Below, one piece after another: positions 12,041 through 24,595 of a stretch of DNA of 64,000 nucleotides. The notes beneath the pieces were generated by a model. The model made no database searches, had not been told where the DNA came from, and saw nothing but the letters and a program-made list of their open reading frames with translations. The translations under genes were made by a program, and so were the position numbers. Source of the DNA: Undaria pinnatifida (lineage: Eukaryota > Sar > Phaeophyceae > Laminariales > Alariaceae); contig JABAKD010000001.1 of the NCBI GenBank assembly GCA_012845835.1, forward strand, positions 7,118,476 to 7,182,475. Direction: 5' to 3'. The first letter of the stretch is position 1. The number at the start of each line of letters is the position of its first letter.

Positions 12041-12826
12041 CACTTTCGCTATCGGCTTTTCGCTATCATACTACCCTACCATCATGTCGCACTCGATTAG
12101 CTCTGTGCACCTCATTGGGCGCGGGTGGTACGATATGATAGAGGTATATTCAATAAGGTAATACCTCTTTTCGTCTGAAATTGGTTTCTGCATGACGGGG
12201 TTCTCCCTCCTTAATACCCAAAATCGGCGGAAATTATAGCCCATTTTCTTTTTTGCGTGTGGTACTCGTTGTATACATAACAAGCCATATTGGGATTATT
12301 CATCCGGTATAGAGACTGATTCTACGCTAGCCCCCGCCAAAACCAGCGATTTTCCTTTTTTTCCTTTTGACGAACACGTTTCATGGCTGCTCGACACGAG
12401 GAAGAATGCAAGATGAACATGTCTTCTCATATTGTCTGGGGTGCAGGGGACTACCGAACAATGGCGTCGGGGTGGGACGGGGCATCGTATTGCAGGAGAT
12501 ACGGCCGGGAGCTGGTTTTAAAACCAGCGATTTCGCTGAAGAAAAATTGGAGGGGCTATCGTAGAACGACTCTAGAGGAGCAGTTTTACTTTTTCTCGAA
12601 ATCAGCCTCTTGGGTTAAGAATGACTTGTCTTAACATCCAAAAAAAAAAAAGCTCCTAGAGTGAGGAACCTCAGAAAAAGACTTCTAGGAGCACCTCTAT
12701 CATCGTAGCACGTGTCACCGGGGGAAAAGAAGACTTAAATTAGGAGATTATTCAGGAGCGGCGTAGCTTACCACCCACCCCCTGACGGGTTCCAAAAATA
12801 CGAAATGATCACATCACCAAAGGAAC

Positions 12827-13141
12827 AGGGGGGAGTAGGGGAGGGGGAGGGGGGGGGGGGGAGGGGGGGGAGGGGGAGGGGGGGGAGGGGGAGGGGGGGG
12901 AGGGGGAGGGGGGGGGGGGGGGGGGGGGAAGGGGGAGGGGGGGGAGGGGGAGGGGGGGGAGGAGGAGGGGGGGAAGGGGGAGAGGGGGGAGGGGGAGGGG
13001 GGGGAGGGGGAGGGGGCGAGGGGGGGGGGGGGGGGGAGGGGGAGGGGGCGAGGGGGGGAGGGGGAAGGGGGGGAGGGGGCGAGGGGGGGAGGGGGGGCAG
13101 GGGGAGGGGGGGGAGGGGGAGGGAGGGAAGGGGGAGGGGGG
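12827..13141. repeat. (G5-8A)n G-tract array
   Basis: About 315 bp of G-runs separated by A and occasional GCGAG. The CACTCGCGCGAGTGAC-like palindromic block follows at 13,143-13,156. Confidence 0.95.
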
Positions 13142-14896
13142 TCGCGCGAGTGACGCTGAGCCACTGCGAAATAAGAAAAAAACATCTCCAAAAAACGTGA
13201 CCCCACTACCGTACAGCCTTGGTCCCCCTTGTTACGTCTTTTGGTTCCCGCTTTATTTTCGACGTACAGCGCAATATTTTACGGTTTAATCCGTTTTTCA
13301 AAGCCAGAGGAGAGTCAGGGGACCATTCGGGCGAAACTGGGGAAAAGGTTTGTGGCAAAAAGGGGCCTGAAGCAGACACAGGCCACCCTCTTGGAGATCT
13401 CTCTGTTAAGCAGGCTCCACGATGCTCACTCACGTGCGTCTTCGAGGGGCTCCTCTGCATTTTTATTCCCGCTCGGTCACGGTAGGAACTGATCGCGCGA
13501 AAAACGGTATGGGTGGGTGGTGCAAGATCGCCATCCCCTTTTTTCCAATACGCACACGCCTTCAGAGGCATGTGAAACCCTTTATCTATCTCACATCCGC
13601 ATCCGAGATCCTACGCCATTGCTAAGCTTCAAGGGAAGTACCATAACACTAGCCCACCCTACCCCAAACCATAGCCTTGGTCAGAAGCAACGGTAACACG
13701 CGTGCAGCGGGGTACGCCGACTAAGGAGCACCCCCAGCGATAAGAGCCTTCGGCACCCAAGAGGGGCAACATTCGCCATGTCCCGGGCATGCTGAAAGAA
13801 AGCCGCGTATCTTCCACAGGGGCTTCTGAGCAATGTTGTGTTCAAGGGCGCCTCGCCCGCTCCGGCTTATCACGGGGTGCTCTTAAAGCAACAAAAATGA
13901 AAAAGGGAATCAACTGCTGCTGCTGCGCCGATAGTAGCAGCGCGTTCAGCTCGGTTCGATACGAGTCTACGAGAGAAGAAAGGAGCTGAGTTATTCTCGC
14001 GATAAAAAAAACAAAAAAGAAGACGCGTACCGTTGGGGGGAGGGGCGGAGAAGTGGCCTGCTCAGTGACCGCGGCGGATCTGAGTTACGTCTAGGGAGGG
14101 AGACGGAGAGAAAGAAACAAAACGCGGAGATGACGGAAGGGATAAGCGAAAATCAAAATCGGGAAAAAAAAATCTGCTTATATACACGCGGTAGAGGCGC
14201 ACAATTTTTGTTTTTTCTAAGTGCATTTCCCTCACGTAACCCCTTGAGAGCCTCAAAATCCCTCCCCTACACTAGCCCCGAGTAATTTCCCCCCTACAAC
14301 AGGTTTCCAGTTGTACAGATGGGATAGCAATCGTTACACAACCTCACAGAAAAAAACGATTTTCAGCAACGCCCCGAAAATACTAAACCGAAGAAAAAAC
14401 ATAAGCCATGGCCTAGATAAAATGGCGTTTCTACGTATAATAACGGGTTAAGGAATCCCAACATTAAGCCAAATTTTGAACAAGAACCGACAATTCAAAA
14501 CCGGCGAAAATAAAACCCCACGGCCTAGGCATGCAAACAAATAATGTAGCAAAAAAAAAAGAAATAGGAACGGCATTTTATTACAAGGATTTTGTGGGTT
14601 TAAAGGAGCTCTCCCCTTCAACATTCGGAACAATAATATCTTGGACTGATTCCACAATATATACTTGTAGCCCCTCCCCCCCCTCCCCAAAACCAGCAAT
14701 TTTCTCTTCCGAACGTTTCCATCGTGGCTGCTCATAAACGAGCACGGTTGCTATGAAAAAATAAGTATACGATCCATGCCCTTTTTGGTTTCCAAAGGAC
14801 TATCGAACGTTGAAGTCGGGGTGGAAAGGGGTATCTTGTTAGAGGAGATACGGTCGGGAGCTGGTTTCAAAAGCCGGCGATTTCGTTAAAGAAAAG

Positions 14897-15555
<659 letters not shown>

Positions 15556-16598
15556 CTTCCGTAGAACGAGTCCTTTTAGCCAAAAAAAGGCCACTTCTGT
15601 CGTGGTTTATACGTGTCAGTCGTCCTCGTCCTTGTCGCATGGTGCTGGTGCTGCGATCGTCCCAAAGTTACCCATACATATTCGCACCTTGCCTCCTCCC
15701 CGCATTTACTTCCTCCTCTGCCGGGCTGACTACCGGCTTGCAGCGATCGCAAAATCATACCGGCTGGTTCACGTAAAAAACGAAAACAAAAATTAAACTC
15801 TCTTTCCGGCGAATGCCGCTCGCAAATAATATCCAGTCGAAGAGTGAATTTTTGGTATCATTCTGGCCCCCATGACCCATGAAAGGTGACACGGTGACGC
15901 GGCCATTTTATTTTGGTGGCCTCGGGCTGTCTCTAGGAGTTAAAATCATATCGACCAATGACAGGGCCTTCGTTTATATTTTTCAATAATATTCGGGCTT
16001 TGTCCAAGCGGAGGCTAGAAAAAAACAATTTTGCCGCACATTTTTGCACGAACCGGTTGGAGGTATTCCAAGGCGCATGTCTGCAGACATTTTTCGCGCA
16101 AAATGTCGAAAAAGATCTGACCTGGCTGTGTTCAACATTATTGAGCAGACAGAGACTCTGGCGAAAAATAAAAACTGGATCCTACGCTGAAACCAAGCAA
16201 TTTGAAGAAAAAAAAAAACGTATCCTAAACACTTTTGCGCACAAAAAGTCCAAATTTCGACGCCGTTTTTTTTTTCTGAGATAGACCCTGAAATGTTTGC
16301 ATGCGTGCTCTACATGCATGCCCGTCCCGAGGCATGACCTCAGCTGTTTTGTTTCATTTTTTTTCCCTGAAAAATGTTGGTTTAAGGTGGGCCACATTTT
16401 CCAAAAAAATTCTCGACTGACAAAAAATCAGACAAAAAAAAGTAAAGCAATAAGCCCGACGAGGTGGGATCGTCGCAATGGCACGTAGAAGACGTGTGCA
16501 ATATTGCACGGTCTGAATCGAACAAAAAAAAAAACGGCGTTGACATTCGCCGGGGAATAACTTTTTTTTTTTTTTTTTTTATGTGGACCAGTCTGTAC

Positions 16599-16658
16599 CT
16601 CCAACGTAATCGATTTTCTCCTGGGTTTCTTCGTCGATGGCCCAGTCGAAAGGCTTCA
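16599..16658 (-). CDS. EF-hand protein, exon 1 (partial, 5' limit uncertain)
   Basis: Read on the minus strand, this exon ends ...KPFDWAIDEETQEKIDYVG and stops at a GT donor (gtacag) in phase 1. That phase matches exon 2 at 11,118, which begins with two bases completing a Val codon. The joined text reads DYVG-VSNGQLSKLK and leads directly into an EF-hand helix. No in-frame ATG or unique acceptor is visible upstream before the frame turns into low-complexity sequence, so the 5' boundary is a guess and a first coding exon may lie further right. Assignment to this gene rests on phase and reading continuity. Confidence 0.55.
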
Positions 16659-16919
16659 AGCGCGCGCTCCTCCACCAGCACCACAGCCTCCAACACAACG
16701 CCGCCCTACGATACAACGTCAATCGAGAACACGCAAAGATAGAAGGCGGGAAGGGAGAGGGAGGGAGGGGTCGAGAAAAGACAGAGGGGGATGAAGTGGA
16801 GGGGGGTGGAGGACGGGGAGGAAGGGGGAGCGGGGGGCGAAAAGGAGTGAATCGGGGGGGGGGGAGGGGGGCGGGGGGGGGGGGTAGCAAGCGACGGGGA
16901 GTAGGGGGGGTAGGGGCGT

Positions 16920-17000
16920 AGCTATTTGATTATTTCCTTACGTTGTTTGGCCTTTGACCATGGATTCCTTTCGAGACAGAGCACCATTGTATTTCGTCTT
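16920..17000 (-). mobile_element. Short truncated LINE 3'-end copy
   Basis: CTCTGTCTCGAAAGGAATCC and ATGGTCAAAGGCCAAACAAC match the LINE tail with substitutions. A G-rich tract on plus (16,740-16,915) adjoins its 3' end. Confidence 0.55.
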
Positions 17001-17064
17001 AGCTAAAGCCGTACAAGAACTGCCAGAGGCGGATATAGAGGGGACCGGGAGAGGCAGGGGAGGG

Positions 17065-17320
17065 GGGGCGTATAGTTTCCATGCATGCCCGTGTAGCCCT
17101 CAGGCCCATATGCATCACTGTCCCTACCATGGTTGGGCGGAGCGGGTTCGCTGTTGACTGACCAGGCAGACGTCGACATCGCGTCCACCAAGCGCGAAGA
17201 GCAGGAAGGTGCCCGGCGAGACGCACGCAAGGTGAGCTGCACCCTATTGCGAACGACGTGCGAGGCGGGGACTTCCGCACCTCGTGCGTGCACGCTCTTG
17301 CAAATGTCGACGACAGAGCT
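17065..17320 (-). repeat. SINE-like family, copy 3
   Basis: It shares the GCGCTTGGTGGACGCGATGT and GGGTGCAGCTCACCTTGCGT blocks with the other copies and adjoins a G-rich tract on plus. Confidence 0.6.
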
Positions 17321-17474
17321 TCGAATTAAATCGTGTTTTTTTTTCTGATGTGGCTACTTCCAGAGACAGCGGCGGATATACTGTACGGGGGAGGGGAGGG
17401 GCAGGGGGGCGTGCTTGGACACAGTTCCAGGTGTTTGAGGGAGAGGTGAACATTCTTCGATAATTAAAAAGGGG

Positions 17475-17565
17475 AGCGGCGGGAGGGGGGGGGGGGGGGG
17501 GGGGGGCGTCTACTCATTTATTGCTTGCCTTAGTCGATTGACAGACCATAGTCCCTTTTAAATCC
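17475..17565 (-). mobile_element. Short truncated LINE 3'-end copy
   Basis: The minus-strand text TGGTCTGTCAATCGACTAAG then GCAAGCAATAAATGAGTA matches the LINE tail and is followed by a run of more than 20 C (G on plus, 17,485-17,506). Confidence 0.6.
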
Positions 17566-17984
17566 TTACAACGGCGGGAAGGAGAAAGTCGGGTTTCTAC
17601 CGACCAGGACGCACAGGAGGGGGGGGGGGGGTCGAGAAAGACCCAGCCACAACGTTATGTGCACGAACGTGAGGAGACGGGTGAACGGGGGGGGCTTGTT
17701 CGATGAAGAGGCGAGGGGCGGGTGGAAGGTGGCGATTGCGGAGGTGGGGCAAGGGGAGGGGAGGAAGGGACAAGAAGTAGAGGGGGTGAAGGGGGGGACA
17801 CCGGGGAGGGGGTTATGGGAGCGGAGGGGGGATGGGGGAGGAGAGGGCGTTCCGGGGCAGGGGGGGGGGGCGTCTTTGATGGAGTCCTCGGGAACGGCGT
17901 TTGCTGCGATAAGGGCATCCCTTTTCGGCCAAACTGTGTATGACAGGAGGGAAGGGGGGGTATGGAGCGAGGGGCAAGGGCAGG

Positions 17985-18270
17985 GGTGTACTCATTTCAT
18001 ACGTAGCCGTAGTTGTATGAGCATAGACCCTCGCGTCCCTACCATGTCGGAACGGAGGGTGCCTGGCCATCACCGACCTGGCCGATATCGCGTCCACCAA
18101 ACGCGAAGCGCCGTGAGGTTCGGCGAGCCCTAGGAAGGGTGAGCTGCATCCTATTGCTGAAGCGTTTTTGCGAGACAGACTTCGGTACCTTGTGCGTGTA
18201 CGTTTTTGCATGTGCATGTCAGCTTCGAATGGATACCTGTTATTCCGGGTCTTGGCGACTTCTAGAGACA
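17985..18270 (-). repeat. SINE-like family, copy 4
   Basis: It shares GGATGCAGCTCACCCTTCCT, the GTTTGGTGGACGCGATATCG block and the terminal ATGAAATGAGTACACCCC. It is followed on the plus-strand left side by G-rich sequence. Confidence 0.65.
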
Positions 18271-18788
18271 GCAACGGGGGGCGTGTAACCGCCTCGTGGA
18301 TACCTTTCTATTTCACACACACTACGCGATACGCCCCCCCCCCCCCCCCGCCCCCTTGCGTGGCGTTAATATTCTCCACCCCGGAGGCAAGCACGGTCTA
18401 CCGCTGTACTCCAACCGCCACTACCGCCAAAACGCACGCGAAAAAAAAAAGTTGTACCCTGATTGGAGAGTCATCCCACAGCAGGATGTTGCCCTCTTGG
18501 GGTTAATTTTTTGTTTTTTGCTGTCCGGTTGAGCCCATCAAGCGCGGAAATATTGGTTAGCATGATAAATTTCAGGAGTATGATGCGTTAGGACTAACAG
18601 CGCAATGAAAGGTCGGTCGGGCTTAGCGAGAAAAATGTCTTCGAAGCCGCCATGCGTAGGGGGGGGGTGACATTGAGCTCCCCAGGTTAGGTGATCAGAG
18701 AAATTCCGCTCTACCCCTACCCTGTGTAGGTCACGCACTGAGTGCAACGGTCTACAGCGTCGTTGCCAACCGACGCCAAACCCAGGAG

Positions 18789-19362
18789 GCGGGGGGGCGG
18801 GGGGGGGGCGGGGGGGGGGGGGGGGGGGGGAGGGGAGGGGGGGGGGGGAGGGGGGAGAGGGGGAGGGGGGAGAGGGGGGGGAGGGGGGGGAGGGGGGAGA
18901 GGGGGGGAGGGGGGGAGGGGGGGGAGGGGGGGGAGGGGGGGGGAGGGGGGGAGGGGGGGGAGGGGGGGAGGGGGGGGAGGGGGGGGAGGGGGGGGAGGGG
19001 GGGGAGGGGGGGGAGGGGGCGGAGGGGGGGAGGGGGGGGGAGGGGGGGGAGGGGGCGGAGGGGGGGGAGGGGGGGGAGGGGGGGGAGGGGGGGGAGGGGG
19101 GGGAGGGGGGGGAGGGGGGGAGGGGGGGGAGGGGGGGGAGGGGGGGGAGGGGGGGGAGGGGGGGGAGGGGGGGGAGGGGGGGGAGGGGGGGGAGGGGGGG
19201 GGAGGGGGGGGAGGGGGGGGAGGTGGGGGAGGGGGGGGAGGGGGGGGGAGGGGGGGGAGGGGGGGAGGGGGGGGAGGGGGGGAGGGGGGGGGGGGAGGGA
19301 GGGGGGGGAGGGGGGGAGGGGGGGGAGGAGGGGGGGGGGGGGGAGTGGGGGGGGGGGGGGGG
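18789..19362. repeat. (G7A)n-like G-tract array
   Basis: About 570 bp of G-runs of 5-9 separated by single A, rarely C or T, with a dominant 8-base period. Long glycine- or proline-rich reading frames here are by-products of the repeat. Confidence 0.95.
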
Positions 19363-19634
19363 TCATTCTGAAGCGTTTTGGCCAAGGAAAACGCACGCTC
19401 TAACGGTAGAGGCACACAAGTGTTTTGTTTTCGGAGGCTCTGAACCCAATTAAGCAGCTTCTATACCCCTCCCAAAAAACAGAAAACGGAGAAAACATAT
19501 ACCAGATGAACAATCAAACCTCATGGCCTAGGCGTACGCGCCGAAAAAAGCATTGAAAAACAACAATGACCGAATTCGGACGATTTTGTATAGGGTTTGC
19601 CCCCCCGTTTTTTTTTTTTGTTGGCTTGATGATT

Positions 19635-19916
19635 GACGCATGCTACGATAGAGGTAGCACGTTTCGTGTGAAGAAATGGTTTTCTGAATGACGGGGCTCC
19701 TTAACCCCGAAATCTTCGGAACACAAATAAATAATAGGCCATTTTGTTTTGGATGGTTTATCGTTTTGTACCCAAGCCATGGGATTTTTCATCCGGTGGC
19801 AGTGTTGTTTTTCTTTTTTACTCAATATCAGTTCTTGGGAGAGGTATTTAATGCTCCCACATTGAGGGGTAGTATTAGAAAAAAAAAAGTGATGCGCCTC
19901 TCTCGTAGCATGCGTC
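19635..19916 (-). mobile_element. MITE-like TIR element, intact copy
   Basis: Left GACGCATGCTACGATAGAGG and right CTCTCGTAGCATGCGTC are near-perfect inverted repeats. The interior is in reverse orientation (ACGGGGCTCCTTAACCCCGA). Confidence 0.8.
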
Positions 19917-21512
19917 GAATGTAATGTGGCCAAATGAACGACGATATTCCGATGTTTTTTACCTGGTATGCTGTCTACCGGTGGCGTGAGCGCGCAGCCG
20001 TATGACTAGAACCATTCTTGCCTCTGCACCCGTCCCGCAGTGCGAGTATTTGCGCTGCTCGTTCCTTTTCTATTGGTAGGTGCCCCATGCACCGTACTAG
20101 ACACACTGCTGCGGTGTTAGTTAGCCCGTTCGGGTAGGGCTTTTGTCGTTCTGTCACCCATTTTGCCAGCGCCGGCTACTGTAGCAGTGGCCGATGCCGC
20201 AATCGTCAATTTATTGTCGTCGTCGATTTGTCCACTCTGCTGAAGTCTCAGAGGGGGTTCAGGATCCCCAGAGTTATCTAGAAGACGTTGCGGACGAAAA
20301 CCTCGCCGGGTCATGATGCCACGGTGGGTAGCGGTTTGGTGCACCTTTCAGGGCCAAACGTTTGTGACCGATGTGATAGGCGAGACCGATGTGACCGGTT
20401 GAGCTCCTCCGGTGTGGGACTATCGCTTAGCATGATAAAAATTTACGTAATAACATTCACGAGTACACACGCTTTAGGACTACTGCTGCTGCTGCTGCTG
20501 CTGTAGCGCATGGGAAATGTTGGTCGGGTGGCCCAAAATGAATGTCTTCGAGGGGTCATGGTGTTGGGTGATTCGAGATGTTGAGCTAGCTCCCCGTGTC
20601 AGGAGCCCAGAAATTTCGTAGAATCTGCTGCACCCCTACCCAGCGTGGGATGACTCCGCTACCTCTATCGTGGCACATCCGCCCCAACACAGCAGGCGTC
20701 CAAACACAGCCCCCAAGATCTCGAACTGCCTCACTCAGTGCACGGCTAAGCCCTGCCTCGAAACTACTCCGCCAAGTCGCAGCCATCTCTCACCTCGTGG
20801 GACGTTGGACGCCGTTTGCTGCGCCCGCCGCAACCCCCCGTCCCTCCCCTTCCACCCCCGCTTTCGCATGGCTCCCTACGTTGCTGGCTGGGGTCGCGGG
20901 AAGTTCTGTTCGGCGCAATAAGGGGACGTGCGCGAACGTGTTGGGGTAGAGGTAGCCGCTTATTGCGGTAGAAACGCGCCTCCTTTTTTCGGAGGTTTGT
21001 CGCTTAAGGGATTCTCTGAGGAGCTCTGTTTCAGGCCCCTGAGCCCGCTCAGCAGTCTCGAAAGGACGATACCTCAGCAGGTAGTGCGTGGCAGGGAAAA
21101 AGTGGAGGCCGCTTAGGGCAAACGGTATTTGTAAGTACTTCTATGCCGCATTTTCTCAATACGAAGCAAAAATGCGAGAGTGCATAAGGAAGAAAGTGAA
21201 TCTAGCTAACAAATACGCAAGCCAAACGGGCAGGCAAGCAAGCAGGAGCCCCGTCGTTCACCCAAAGCTCGAATTTGACGAACGTTGTTCGTGTGACCCT
21301 TTCACTACTGAAAAAGGTGAACACCCATGTTAATTTCAAGTGGTTTTGTCTCCAAGAAAAACGTGGGTGCAATTGTAAAAGCAGCGCACGATACCACGAG
21401 CTAGCGGCGCACAACACATAAATTCGAAGTAGTCCACAAACAAGATTCCGAAGATATTGCGTAGGTCCTCCGCTGCAGAAGCGCGTCGTACAGACAAAGT
21501 TTGACCAAACAA

Positions 21513-21810
21513 AACTACTACATCTACCATAGCGTGCGTCGGCATTGATATGTACTCCACGGTACATATATACAGCGTACATGTCTTCAGTCCCATTTAT
21601 TGTACTTTCAGTTTTCTCCCTCTCCCGTAAACGCATCGCCTCCTCCGTTGCCGGCTAGGAACTACTACTACATTTACCCTAGCGTGCGTCGGCAGTGATA
21701 TATACTCCACGGTACATATACATCGCGTACATGTCTTCAGTCCCATTTATTGTAGTTTCAGTTTTCTCCCTCTCCCGTAAACGCATCGCCCCCTCCGTTG
21801 CCGGCTAGGA
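21513..21810 (+). repeat. 148-bp tandem duplication
   Basis: 21,513-21,660 and 21,661-21,810 are nearly identical (ATAGCGTGCGTCGGCA, TACTCCACGGTACATATA, CATGTCTTCAGTCCCATTTA). Only a few substitutions differ, suggesting a recent event. Confidence 0.9.
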
Positions 21811-22904
21811 ACCTCGGGAGACCGTGATCGGCGCAATGAAGATAACGTGCACGTACATATGTGGAGGCCATTTACATATTTACTACAGCAACAGGTAGTG
21901 GATATTATCATCAGTGAATGATGTACCATATCAAACAAGTATTCCCTGTTTTTTGCATCTAATGTATTGGCCTCTATTTCCCCTTCCTTTATCTCCAACT
22001 CCCCCGTTTTTGTTAAACCTCAGACCCCCGGGACCACATGGCACCGTGGCTACGTTCGGGAGAGTCATGGGTAATGTTTCGAGCCTTCTCTTTGCAGTGG
22101 TTCGGGGGGCACCTCGCGCGAGTATATCCCCTCTTCCTGTGCGGGAGCTTGAGTTTTCATGCTGCTATTTTTCGGCGACACTCGTCCGCCTTGGAAAAGG
22201 TGTGTCCTGCGCCGCGCCAAACAAATCGCCTCAAGTAATATTTTCATTTGAGGGGGTGCAGAGACTCTGGGGGGAGGGGGCGTGGTGACAACCCAGTGTG
22301 ATGGAAAAGAGGGTGTCTCCCCTGCCGCAGCCATGGCCTCGTGGGCCACCCTTCCCCGTGGTTGTTGCTAGCTAGGTAGGGCTACGTGAGATGCTGGCAG
22401 CATCTGGTCGATGCATTGAGACGACGTACAGTACACGTATTGGAACAGAGGGTTGAGGCGAAGGTTAGAGGGGAAGCATGCTACGATAGAGGTAGCTCCT
22501 TTTGGGCCATTTTGTTTTGTTTCTGCATGACGGGGGAGGGGGTCTCTCCTTAACCCCTTTAGAGCCTCCAAAATCCCTCCCTGTACTAACTTTATATAAT
22601 TTTTCCCACAAAAAAGGGTTTCCAGGTGTGAAGGCGTTAAGACAGAGACTTCGGTTGGGGGGTGGGGTATCATACACCCGTTTTCGCTTCCGGGTTTTCA
22701 CCGCTGTCACGAGTGACTCTGTACCTCACAAGCGAGAATATTCAGGAGATGTTCTTGGCGCAGACTTTACCATTCCACCATTCACCATTCCATTTAGTAT
22801 GTTTATGAATGTCGGGGGCGCGGGCGGGGCCGGGGGGGGGGGGGGAGGGGCGGCTTCTTAGCCTAAACTCTTCGGTGAATTGTCGTCATTTTTTTTCACA
22901 ACGA

Positions 22905-23415
22905 TTGCTTAGTATACCTACTGTAGGCGATGGGTTTTGTTCATCGGGTTAATTCAAGTTTTTTAGTTTCGCGCGAAATCATCTTCGGAACTGTCACTAT
23001 CGTTTTGCACAAATGGTTGTTTTAGTGTACCTATGCGATGGGTTTTGTTTCGTCGGGTTAATCTAGGCTTTGAGTTTTGCTCGAAACCATCTTCGGAATT
23101 GTCATTATTGTTTTGCATGAATGATTGTCCAGTATACCTAGGCGATGGGTTTTGTTCATCAGGTAACTTTTCTAAGCTTTCAGTTTTGCTCGAAACCATC
23201 CTCGGAATTGTCATAATTGTTTTGCATGAGTGATTGTCTAGTATACCTAGACGATGGGTTTTGTTCATGGGGTTAATTCAAGCTTTCGGTTTTGGTCGAA
23301 ATCATCTTCGGAATTGTCCCTGCTGTTTTGCAAAATGATTGCTCAGTATACCTACTCAGGCGGTGGGTTTTTGCTCGTCGGGTTAATTTAAGCTTTCAGT
23401 TTTGCTCGAAATCAA
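22905..23415 (+). repeat. Tandem repeat, about 106-bp unit, five copies
   Basis: Units share AGTATACCTAGGCGATGGGT, TTTGTTCATCGGGTTAATTC and TCGAAATCATCTTCGGAATT, then TGTTTTGCATGAATGATTG. Divergence between units is moderate. Confidence 0.9.
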
Positions 23416-23799
23416 GTCGTGGGTGAGGTATAGAGCTCTTCAAGTGAGCACCCAGGCTACGGTGGGGGAACGGTCAATCCAGGGGGGGGCTTTTTGTTTT
23501 GTACAGTGGATCGGGTTCATTCACGCGAGCGAGTAGTCCCGCCCCTGCTTCTTTAGCACGGTCGTAAGCTTTTCGCGCTGTTTTGTCAAGTGTGCGATAT
23601 CAACCCGACGCAATGGGATACAAACCTCTCCCTCGCTCGAGTATTCATGTTCGTGAGGTGCACGGAGGCAATCGTGCGAGTGGCCCAAACCCACTAGCGA
23701 AAACGGGGGCATTAACATCCCCCCTACCCAGCCTTGGTCTGAGAGCTTATAACACTAGCCCCAGCAAAAATAAGCGGTATTGTTGGTGTTACAAGGCTT

Positions 23800-24160
23800 A
23801 GTTTGCGTAAGCAATTGGTCAACCTTTCTTTGCAAGTCGTCAAACGGACTAATACCCCCATGAATTCCTTAACAAATGGCGTCGTCGACAGACTAAGTCT
23901 TTTTTGGGGGTCGTGGGTTCGAATCCCACCATCCTCAAAAACAAACTTTTTCAGACTTTTCCCACGTCGAAACTTGAAAAATGCTCTCTCGCCCCGGTAT
24001 CCCCAGGAAATGAAACCGCTTGGATGTTGACACGTCCGCCCCCAGATTTTTCAGGGGGGGGGGAAGAGTGTTTTTTAATTATAAGGCTTAGTTTTGGGTG
24101 AGCTATTGGTTTAACCTTTTATTGCAAGCGGTCAAATGGACCAATACCCCCACTTATTCC
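23800..24160 (+). repeat. tRNA-derived SINE-like element
   Basis: A TGGCGTCGTCGACAGAC block and a good B box (GTGGGTTCGAATCCCACC at about 23,917-23,934) are followed by a conserved body (CAGACTTTTCCCACGTCGAA, then CCGGTATCCCCAGG). The same order is found in reverse at 41,340-41,660 and in a decayed copy at 9,120-9,440. It is not a functional tRNA because no cloverleaf closes. Confidence 0.65.
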
Positions 24161-24339
24161 TCAACACTATTAGCGTATATGTGTCTAGGAGATGGGGTCG
24201 GCGTGTAATCAGTCAGGGTATCAAAGGGCCGAGGCTAAAGGGTAGCCCTCTTTTTTTTTTACTGCAGGATTTTGAGCCGCTCGCACGAGTGACTCTGTTC
24301 CTACCTCACTGGTCATGTGCCTCAGATAAAGCCTATGGT

Positions 24340-24595
24340 ACGGGGGGGGTGGGCCCCTTCCTTCATCAGGGACCTTTTCTTGCCGCGTCTCGGGGTCACT
24401 CGCGTATGGGGGTTGGGTCCCTTTGTAAGAGACCTTTTCTTGCCGCGGCTCGGGGTCACTCGCGTAGGGGGGTGGGTCCCTTTATAAGATACTTTTTCTT
24501 GCCGTGGCTCGGGGTCACTCGCCTAGGGGGGTGGGTCCCTTTATAAGGTACCCTTTCTTGCCGTGGCTCGGGGTCAGTCGCGCGCGAGAGTGACA
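24340..24595 (+). repeat. Tandem repeat, about 62-bp unit, four copies
   Basis: Units share GGGTCCCTTTATAAGA-like text and TTTTCTTGCCGTGGCTCGGG then GTCACTCGCG. The last unit ends in the palindromic CACTCGCGCGAGTG-type block common in this window. Confidence 0.9.

Noticed and set aside
12805-13206. Gly/Arg-rich and Pro/Ser-rich frames
   Set aside because: By-product of the G5-8A array; no splice or start context.
18717-19415. Pro-rich and Gly-rich frames longer than 200 codons
   Set aside because: By-product of the G7A array; both strands are equally open.
23890-23940. Functional tRNA gene
   Set aside because: Good B box, but D and acceptor stems do not form and copies recur with the same non-tRNA body, so it is SINE-like.
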